From contig CALHAH010000015.1 in the NCBI GenBank assembly GCA_937934115.1, forward strand, positions 124,001 through 188,000: DNA of 64,000 nucleotides, in the 5' to 3' direction. The notes beneath the pieces were generated by a model. That model had not been told where the DNA came from. It made no database searches and worked only from the letters and a program-made list of their open reading frames with translations. The position numbers and the translations under genes are program-made. This document shows, one piece after another, positions 58,064 to 64,000 of the stretch (positions are counted from its first letter, which is position 1; every line of letters begins with the position of its first letter). This DNA comes from an uncultured Thermoanaerobaculum sp. GTDB taxonomy: Bacteria; Acidobacteriota; Thermoanaerobaculia; Thermoanaerobaculales; Thermoanaerobaculaceae.

Positions 58064-59035
58064 ATGCGGGTCCTTTCTGGGGTACAGCCGTCGGGGCGTT
58101 TGCACATTGGCAACTACTTTGGAGCCATTCGGCAGTTTGTGGAGCTGCAACGCGACCCCAGCAACGAGTGCTTTTATTTCATTGCCAATTTGCACGCCAT
58201 GACCACCGTCCACGATGGCAGCACCCTTAAAGAAAACACGCAAATGTTGGCGGTGGATTTTCTCGCCTTAGGCTTGGATCCCAAGCGTTCGGTGCTGTAC
58301 CGGCAATCGGACATCCCCGAAGTCACGGAGCTTTCCTGGCTATTGTCCACGGTGACGCCCATGGGGCTTTTGCAACGTTGCCATTCCTACAAGGACAAGG
58401 TAGCAAAGGGCCTATCGCCCAATCACGGTTTGTTTGCCTACCCCGTGCTTATGGCCGCCGATATTCTCATCGTCCGCGCCGACAAGGTGCCGGTGGGTAA
58501 AGACCAAAAGCAGCACCTGGAAGTAACCCGCGATGTGGCTGCGGCCTTCAACCACGAGTACGGCGAGGAAGTGCTGAAGCTGCCGGAGGAAATGATCCTG
58601 CCGGAGGTAGCAGTGGTTCCCGGCATTGACGGGCGCAAGATGTCCAAGTCCTACGGCAACACCTTGGATATCTTTGCACCGGAAGCGGAGCTTAAAAAAC
58701 GGGTCATGTCCATCGTCACGGATTCTACGCCGGTGGAAGAACCCAAGCCCATTCGTGGCAACACCCTTTACCAGCTCCTCAAGCTTTTTACCCCCAAAGA
58801 GGAGTGGCGCGAGGTGCGCACGTGGTTTACGCAAGGGGGAACCGGGTACGGCAAGATGAAGCAGCACCTTTTGGGTTTAATCCTGGAGTACTTTAAGGAG
58901 GCCCGTGCGAAAAGGGAAGAGCTGATGGGGGATTTGGGCTACGTGGAGCGCGTTTTGCAGGAGGGCGCGGCAAGGGCCCGGGCGGTGGTGGCTGAGGTGA
59001 TGGCCGATTGCCGGCGCGTTTGTGGGTTGCGGTGA
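58064..59035 (+). CDS. trpS: Tryptophan--tRNA ligase
   Basis: 323 residues, the usual bacterial length. The HIGH-type motif is SGRLHIGNYFG near residue 12 and the KMSKS loop is GRKMSKSYGN near 192; the central PVLMAADILIVRADKVPVGKDQ is conserved. It charges tRNA-Trp. GGGAGGTGCT precedes the ATG. Confidence 0.96.
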   Translation: MRVLSGVQPSGRLHIGNYFGAIRQFVELQRDPSNECFYFIANLHAMTTVHDGSTLKENTQMLAVDFLALGLDPKRSVLYRQSDIPEVTELSWLLSTVTPMGLLQRCHSYKDKVAKGLSPNHGLFAYPVLMAADILIVRADKVPVGKDQKQHLEVTRDVAAAFNHEYGEEVLKLPEEMILPEVAVVPGIDGRKMSKSYGNTLDIFAPEAELKKRVMSIVTDSTPVEEPKPIRGNTLYQLLKLFTPKEEWREVRTWFTQGGTGYGKMKQHLLGLILEYFKEARAKREELMGDLGYVERVLQEGAARARAVVAEVMADCRRVCGLR

Positions 59036-59124
59036 GGGCGTTGGCACCTAGCGGGTTTATGGGCGTTGGTAGTGGATTTTTTTAAAAGCCGAGGGGCGCC
59101 CTACGCTTTGTGCGGCGGGGGGCC

Positions 59125-59571
59125 ATGGCCTCCTACGGCTTCCCGTTACCCCCTTTGGATTTGGACGTTGTCACCCGCGCGGAGGTGCAACTTGGCTTGG
59201 TGGCGTTCTTCGCGCAACGAGGCTTCCGCACCTTGCACTGCTTCCCAGGGTTTTCCAACCACACGCACGAACGTTTGGGCCGGGTGGACTTCGTGCAGTT
59301 TGCGGCCAGACGGCGGAAAGGGTGTTTGCTCGCGTTTCTCCGCAGCTACAGCAAGGGAGGTGAACATACAAGCGCGGGCTTTCAAGGTCCTGAGGATTTG
59401 CCGGTCAGCGAGGAGGACATTCGGCGTTGGCGCGAGCTTCGCTGCGTTTCGCCAACGGAGCTCTGGGCCTTGTGTTGGGCCTTTGCCGACACGCATCCAC
59501 AACTAGTACAGAAAGCTTTGGCTCGTCCCACGCACGCTGGTTGCCAACCCTTTGCCCTGCCCAAGGATTAA
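59125..59571 (+). CDS. Small protein of unknown function
   Basis: 148 residues from ATG 59125. No known family is recognised. It is soluble, with VTRAEVQLGLVAFFAQRGFRTL and a helical segment PTELWALCWAFADTHPQLVQKAL near the C-terminus. Other frames in this stretch are open too, so coding is judged only from its compact, non-repetitive composition. After the stop a further 170 bases read without stop in a different frame up to 59746. Confidence 0.5.
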   Translation: MASYGFPLPPLDLDVVTRAEVQLGLVAFFAQRGFRTLHCFPGFSNHTHERLGRVDFVQFAARRRKGCLLAFLRSYSKGGEHTSAGFQGPEDLPVSEEDIRRWRELRCVSPTELWALCWAFADTHPQLVQKALARPTHAGCQPFALPKD

Positions 59572-59742
59572 GAACGCACCCGGCGCGGGTGCGGTGGCAG
59601 TTGGCCTCCAGGGCTGTGTCACCTTTCGCAACGGGGCGCTGGACCCCGTGCGCGCGGCGCAGCTCGCCAGCACTGGGCTTTCCTTGGGAGTGCGCGCGGG
59701 GGTGCAGGAAATCTCGCAGGAAAAGCTTACTCCAGGTGCTTT

Positions 59743-60936
59743 TTAGCTTTTCTTTTCCTCCCGCGGCGGCATGAACGCTGGAATGCCCGTAAGAAACTCG
59801 CCCAGGATCAGCGTGTGCATGTCGTGGGTGCCCTCGTAGGTGTAGACCGATTCGATGTTCATGAGGTGACGCATCACGGGATATTCGTTCACCACACCGT
59901 TGGCGCCGTGAATTTCTCGGGCCAGCTTGGCGCACTCCCGGGCAACCCAGCAGGAGTTGCGCTTGGCTTGGGAAACCTGCACGAAGCTTGCCCGCCCCTC
60001 GTCCTTGAGACGCCCCAAGCGCCACACCATGAGTTGTCCTTTAGTGATTTCGTTGGCCATCCACACCAAGCGTTCTTGAATGATTTGGTGGCTGGCGATG
60101 GGGGCGTCCCCGAACTGCTTGCGGGTTTTGGCGTAGTCCAAAGCGGCGTGGAACGTGGCAAGAGCGGAACCAAGCGCTCCCCAAGCAATCCCGTAGCGGG
60201 CTTGGGTAAGGCAGGAGAGGGGGCACTTAAGGCCGGCGGCTCCAGGCAGGCGGTTGGTTTCGGGCACCTGGCAGTCGGTGAAGGCCAACTGGGAGGTAAC
60301 GGAAGCGCGCAACGAGTACTTGCCCTTGTGCTCAAAAGTTTCAAAGCCGGGAGTGCCTTTTTCCACCAAAAAACCGCGAATGATGCCCTCGTCGTCCTTG
60401 GCCCAAACCACCGCTACGTCGGCAATGGAACCGTTGGTAATCCAAGCTTTTTCGCCGTTGAGAACCCAGTGGTTGCCCACCCGCCGGGCGCGGGTGCGCA
60501 TGGCGCCCGGGTTGGAACCGAAGTCGGGCTCGGTAAGTCCAAAGCAACCTATGGCTTCGCCTTTGGCAAGACGCGGGATCCAACGGTCTTTTTGCTCCTG
60601 GGAGCCCCAGGTCATGATGGGGTACATGACGAGGGCGGATTGCACCGAAACAAAGGAGCGCAAACCCGAGTCACCCCGCTCCAGTTCTTGCATCACAAGG
60701 CCGTAAGCCACGTTGGAAAGCCCAGGAAGCCCATACTCCGAAAAGGTGGCGCCAAAAAGGTTAAGGCTTGCCATTTCCGGAATGAGCTCGCGGGGGAAAC
60801 GGCCTTCCCAGGCCCATTGTTCAATGTGGGGAAGGATGCGCTCATCCACCCATTCACGCACCGCATCCCGCACCATGCGCTCTTCCTCGGTGTACAGTTC
60901 CTCCACCAGGTAAAGGTCCAAGGTTTGTGCGGCCAT
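59743..60936 (-). CDS. gcdH: Glutaryl-CoA dehydrogenase (acyl-CoA dehydrogenase family)
   Basis: 397 residues. Flavin and substrate segments GCFGLTEPDFGSNPGAM and WITNGSIADVAVVWAK fit the family; the specific GCDH pattern is TQARYGIAWGALGSALATF and TYEGTHDMHTLILG, where the glutamate is the catalytic base. It oxidises and decarboxylates glutaryl-CoA to crotonyl-CoA in lysine or tryptophan or aromatic breakdown. ATG 60936 follows GGAGGACAC. No pathway partner such as a CoA ligase adjoins. Confidence 0.92.
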   Translation of the reverse strand: MAAQTLDLYLVEELYTEEERMVRDAVREWVDERILPHIEQWAWEGRFPRELIPEMASLNLFGATFSEYGLPGLSNVAYGLVMQELERGDSGLRSFVSVQSALVMYPIMTWGSQEQKDRWIPRLAKGEAIGCFGLTEPDFGSNPGAMRTRARRVGNHWVLNGEKAWITNGSIADVAVVWAKDDEGIIRGFLVEKGTPGFETFEHKGKYSLRASVTSQLAFTDCQVPETNRLPGAAGLKCPLSCLTQARYGIAWGALGSALATFHAALDYAKTRKQFGDAPIASHQIIQERLVWMANEITKGQLMVWRLGRLKDEGRASFVQVSQAKRNSCWVARECAKLAREIHGANGVVNEYPVMRHLMNIESVYTYEGTHDMHTLILGEFLTGIPAFMPPREEKKS

Positions 60937-61002
60937 GTGTCCTCCGTGGCCCACCTTCGCGGGCACGTGAAGTATGGCACAATGTCCCAGGAGGGCAAAG
61001 CC

Positions 61003-61281
61003 ATGTGCCCGTTTTTAGGGGGGTCGGCAGCCGCCATGGCCAGCCAGATTTGCGAGGGCTACACGCTGCTTTCGGCGGTGCAACTCAAGCGCCTTTCTGA
61101 TAGCGAGATGGACCAGCTGCAGTTTGAGCTGGAAAAGCTTTTGCGGGATTTGCGGGGACAGGTTCTTCCCGCGGACGACGTGGCTGGGAACCAGCTGAAA
61201 AACCGAAAGATTTCGCGTGTGACCAACGCTCTGCAACAACTGCAGGTGGCCCGCCAGCAGCGAGCGCGGGGGCGGTTGTGA
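61003..61281 (+). CDS. Small helical protein of unknown function
   Basis: 92 residues from ATG 61003, chosen because GGAGGG stands 7-8 bases before it; an ATG at 60982 would add seven residues. After a short lead with two Cys (MCPF, QICEG) it forms charged helices (DQLQFELEKLLRDLRG, NALQQLQVARQQRARG). It does not match a family I know. The frame is open far upstream only because it lies antisense to gcdH. It overlaps the SDR gene by 4 bases (GTGA). Confidence 0.6.
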   Translation: MCPFLGGSAAAMASQICEGYTLLSAVQLKRLSDSEMDQLQFELEKLLRDLRGQVLPADDVAGNQLKNRKISRVTNALQQLQVARQQRARGRL

Positions 61282-62003
61282 AGCCAAGGACGGTTTTGAT
61301 CACCGGCGCCGCTTCCGGCATCGGTTTGGCCTGCGCGCGGGCTTTTTTGCAACAAGGGGATGAGGTGGTGGCGCACTTTCGCTGGGACCCCAAGGGTCTT
61401 GCGGAGCTGGTTCGCGAAGACCCGGAGCACGTGCGCTTGGTGCAAGCGGACCTTGCCACGGAGGCGGGTTGCGTCGCGGTCTTTAAAAACCTTGAGAAGC
61501 TTCACGTGCTCGTGCACAGCGCCGGAATTTGGAACGCGGCGCCCATCCGTGAGCTTACGGCCCAGAAACTGGAGGAAATGTTCCGCGTTAACACGTTTTC
61601 CGCATACTTCCTGGCGCGCGAGGCAGCTGGCCGCATGGCGCGGGGGAGCATGGTTTTTATCGGCTCTACCGCTGGCCAACGGGGGGAACCGGGGCACAGC
61701 CACTACGCTGGTTCCAAGGCGGCGCTGTGGGGGTTGGTGCAATCTTTGGCCCAGGAACTGGCCCCGTCCATTCGGGTGAACTTGGTCTCACCAGGTTGGG
61801 TGCGGACCCCTATGGCGCAACCGGCGCTTTCGCAACCGGGGCGGGAAGCGCGTATTGTGCACAGCATTCCCTTGCGGCGGATTGCCGAGCCGGAAGACGT
61901 GGCCTCAGCGGTGGTGTTTTTGGCCGATGACAGGCAAAGACACATCACCGGCGTAGATTTGCCGGTTTCCGGCGGGGCGCTGTTGCCCTTGCCGCGGGGC
62001 TAA
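61278..62003 (+). CDS. Short-chain dehydrogenase/reductase
   Basis: 241 residues. The NAD(P) motif TGAASGIG at 9-16, the catalytic serine in FIGSTAGQ and the YxxxK motif HYAGSKAAL are present, and the C-terminus VSGGALLPLPRG is typical of FabG-like SDRs. It oxidises or reduces a carbonyl or hydroxyl group, substrate unknown. It is translationally coupled to the 92-residue gene upstream and followed by ald 28 bases later. Confidence 0.88.
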   Translation: MKPRTVLITGAASGIGLACARAFLQQGDEVVAHFRWDPKGLAELVREDPEHVRLVQADLATEAGCVAVFKNLEKLHVLVHSAGIWNAAPIRELTAQKLEEMFRVNTFSAYFLAREAAGRMARGSMVFIGSTAGQRGEPGHSHYAGSKAALWGLVQSLAQELAPSIRVNLVSPGWVRTPMAQPALSQPGREARIVHSIPLRRIAEPEDVASAVVFLADDRQRHITGVDLPVSGGALLPLPRG

Positions 62004-62031
62004 ACCGCAAGGGTTTGGCGGGGAGGTGCGC

Positions 62032-63150
62032 ATGGAGTTTGGGATTCCCAGGGAAACAAAACCCCACGAGCACCGGGTAGCTCTCACCCCTTCGGGGGTT
62101 GAAGCGCTCGTCCGGGTGGGTGCCAAGGTTTGGGTGGAACGAGGCGCTGGTGCCGGTGCGGGTTTCGAGGACGAGGATTACGAAAAGGCCGGTGCCCGCC
62201 TTGCCTACAGCCGGCAGGAAGTTTTTTCTCGAGCCCAAGCGGTGGTTTGTGTCCATGGCCCAAGCCCCCAGGAGTACCACCTCCTGCGCTCGGGTCTGGT
62301 GGTCATGGGTTTTTGGGCGCTGCCCGCAGCCCGCCCGGAGGATGTGGAGGCCCTTCTTACCACGGGAGCTTCGGTGTTGGGGTACGAAATTATCGAAGAT
62401 GCCCATGGCCATGCTCCGGTGCTCACGTCCATGTCGGAGATTGCCGGCAGGCTGGCCGTCACCATTGGCTCGGGCTTGCTGCTCAACGAGTTTGGGGGCA
62501 AGGGGATTTTGTTTTCCGGTGTGCCGGGAGTACCACCTGCCAACTTTGTGGTCATAGGAGCTGGTGCCCTGGGGCGGGCAGCGGCGCAAGCAGCGCTGGG
62601 GATGGGGGCTTCGGTGGTGCTTTTGGACCGTTCGGTGGCCCATTTGCGGGCGGCAGCGCAAGCCGTTGGTCACGCCGTGCCCAGCATGCTGGCCACCCCC
62701 GCCAATATTGAAAAGGCCATTGCCTTTGCCGACTTGGTCCTGCTCTCGGCGGCGGTCCGGGGCGAGCGAGCACCCCTGCTTATTACCCGCGAAATGCTAA
62801 AGAAAATGAAACCCAGGGCGGTGCTCATGGATCTCTCCATTGACATGGGTGGGTGCGCCGCGACTTCTCACCCCACCTACTTTCCCGACCCTGTGTACAC
62901 AGTGGACGGTATTCGCCACTTTTGCGTGCCCAACTTGCCGTCAGTCGCTGCTCGCTCCGCCACCCTTGCCCTCACCAACACGCTTTTGCCTTACCTTTTG
63001 GTGGTTGCGGAAAAAGGCTTTCTTGAAGCTTTGCGCCTCGCCCCAGAAATGGCGGCGGGTACGTACATTTACCAAGGCACGCTCGTGCATGGGGGGTTGG
63101 CTCGTATTTTTGGAAAACCGGCAATGGATCTCGCCAAGATTTTGGGATAG
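62032..63150 (+). CDS. ald: Alanine dehydrogenase
   Basis: 372 residues. It opens FGIPRETKPHEHRVALTPSGVEAL and has the NAD-binding VIGAGALGRAAAQAALGMGA at about 172, then VDGIRHFCVPNLPSVAARSA, all typical of Ald. It interconverts alanine with pyruvate and ammonia. ATG 62032 follows GGGGAGGTGCGC. The run SDR-ald-CoA transferase suggests an amino-acid or short-acid fermentation module. Confidence 0.93.
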   Translation: MEFGIPRETKPHEHRVALTPSGVEALVRVGAKVWVERGAGAGAGFEDEDYEKAGARLAYSRQEVFSRAQAVVCVHGPSPQEYHLLRSGLVVMGFWALPAARPEDVEALLTTGASVLGYEIIEDAHGHAPVLTSMSEIAGRLAVTIGSGLLLNEFGGKGILFSGVPGVPPANFVVIGAGALGRAAAQAALGMGASVVLLDRSVAHLRAAAQAVGHAVPSMLATPANIEKAIAFADLVLLSAAVRGERAPLLITREMLKKMKPRAVLMDLSIDMGGCAATSHPTYFPDPVYTVDGIRHFCVPNLPSVAARSATLALTNTLLPYLLVVAEKGFLEALRLAPEMAAGTYIYQGTLVHGGLARIFGKPAMDLAKILG

Positions 63151-63159
63151 GGAGGTCTT

Positions 63160-64000
63160 GTGCAGTGGAACGAAATTTACCGCCGGCGGGTAACCACCGC
63201 TGAGGAAGCTGTAAAAGCCATCAAATCCGGGGATCACGTGTGGATTCATGGCGGGTGCAATAACCCCGAAGAGCTCATTCATGCGATGGTGGCGCGGGCG
63301 GCGGAGCTCGCCAACGTCACCGTTATCCACATCTTAACCTTTGGCCGTGCGGATTACGCCGACCCCAAATTCGAAGGGGTTTTCCGCCATCGCGCTTTGT
63401 TCACCGGACCCAATGTTCGCCAGGCGGTGAATGAGGGGCGGGCCGATTTTGTGCCGGTGCACCTGTCGCAAATCCCGCGATTGATTACCTCTGGCCTTTT
63501 GCCAATAGACGTTGCCATGATTCACATCTCGCCCCCTGATGAACATGGGTTTTGTTCGTTTGGCGTGGGGGTTGAGTGCACGAAGGCAGCGGCAGAAGCG
63601 GCGCGCACGGTCATCGCCCTCGTTAACCGCCAAATGCCGCGGGCCTTGGGTGATGCGTTCATCCACGTTTCCCGTCTTACCCATGTGGTGGAAATTGATC
63701 GGCCGGTGCTGGAGTTGCCCCAGGCCCAGGAAATTGGGCCAGTGGCCAAGGCCATTGGCAGTCACATTGCCGAGCTCATTGCGGATGGCTCCACGTTGCA
63801 AATGGGTATAGGCGAAATTCCTGATGCGGTTTTGCTTTTCTTGAAGGATAAAAAACACCTGGGCATTCATACGGAAATGTTCTCGGATGGGCTTGTGGAG
63901 CTTGTGGAGTCTGGCGTCGTCACCAACGAAAAAAAGACGTTGCACCGGGGCAAAACCATTGCGTCGTTTGTCTTGGGCTCCAAACGTACCTTTGATTTTT
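63160..64000 (+). CDS. Acetyl-CoA hydrolase/transferase family protein, C-terminus cut by window end
   Basis: 280 residues are inside the window, from GTG 63160 with GGAGGTCTT before it. The sequence has IKSGDHVWIHGG, then HISPPDEHGFCSFGVGVECTKAA, and LQMGIGEIPDAVL followed by LGIHTEMFSDGLVEL. These match the Cat1/4-hydroxybutyrate CoA-transferase family; the glutamate of HTEM is the likely CoA-thioester site. It moves CoA between acetate or similar acids. The rest lies beyond the window. Confidence 0.9.
   Translation, partial: MQWNEIYRRRVTTAEEAVKAIKSGDHVWIHGGCNNPEELIHAMVARAAELANVTVIHILTFGRADYADPKFEGVFRHRALFTGPNVRQAVNEGRADFVPVHLSQIPRLITSGLLPIDVAMIHISPPDEHGFCSFGVGVECTKAAAEAARTVIALVNRQMPRALGDAFIHVSRLTHVVEIDRPVLELPQAQEIGPVAKAIGSHIAELIADGSTLQMGIGEIPDAVLLFLKDKKHLGIHTEMFSDGLVELVESGVVTNEKKTLHRGKTIASFVLGSKRTFDF

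Noticed and set aside
59815-61281. 488-residue open frame antisense to gcdH
   Set aside because: Low-complexity shadow of a well-supported acyl-CoA dehydrogenase; only its last 92 residues, beyond gcdH, look like a gene.

Overview
The window is a gene-dense, visibly GC-rich bacterial chromosome segment of about 64 kb. I recognise no tRNA, rRNA, CRISPR array, insertion sequence or phage gene. The host looks Gram-negative: it has several lipoproteins, a LolB-like protein, a TolB-like propeller and two L,D-transpeptidases. It makes type IV pili (two PilT-type ATPases) and carries a large set of periplasmic multiheme c-type cytochromes. This mix, with a DUF5916 protein, long TPR proteins, SpoVG and glutaryl-CoA dehydrogenase, suggests a deep-branching group such as Acidobacteriota. 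That placement is an inference; no marker was searched.

Layout. 1-10 kb: the end of efp, a HerA-like ATPase, a DUF5916 outer-membrane-type protein, then a minus-strand run (aminotransferase, alkaline phosphatase, sodium/solute symporter, Memo-AMMECR1 fusion). 10-16 kb: ahcY, a response regulator/HD-GYP gene broken by an in-frame stop, ilvE, a Dph6-like ATPase, a DUF6580 membrane protein and a Nif3-like protein. 16-21 kb: cinA-thpR-plsY-gpsA, each pair overlapping by 4 bp, then an RluA-type pseudouridine synthase and an orphan histidine kinase. 21.5-28.4 kb: the translation/secretion block ffh-rpsP-khpA-rimM-trmD-rplS-rnhB and an 896-residue TPR protein. 28.4-34 kb: elbB, an envelope operon (helical lipoprotein, two L,D-transpeptidases, a Pro/Thr-rich exported protein) and queG. 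34-38.6 kb: a TPR lipoprotein, a LolB-like lipoprotein, ispE and spoVG.

38.6-43.7 kb is the most distinctive part: four cytochrome genes carrying 36 predicted c-heme sites plus a b-type membrane subunit. A 23-bp palindrome sits on the -35 box of a near-consensus promoter. The pairing of a multiheme c protein with a diheme b protein, plus a NapC-like protein, recalls inner-membrane quinol-to-periplasm electron exits such as Geobacter CbcL/CbcBA and ImcH, but the heme numbers and gene order look unusual.

43.7-64 kb: guaB, a DUF374 acyltransferase, a DUF255 thioredoxin-domain protein, a TolB-like lipoprotein, tandem pilT-type genes, recX-alaS-lytic transglycosylase, a small Cys-rich exported protein, trpS, and a carbon-metabolism end (gcdH, SDR, ald, CoA-transferase cut by the window edge). 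Start codons were often moved downstream of the longest reading frame to an ATG/GTG with a good Shine-Dalgarno sequence. Each such choice is stated.
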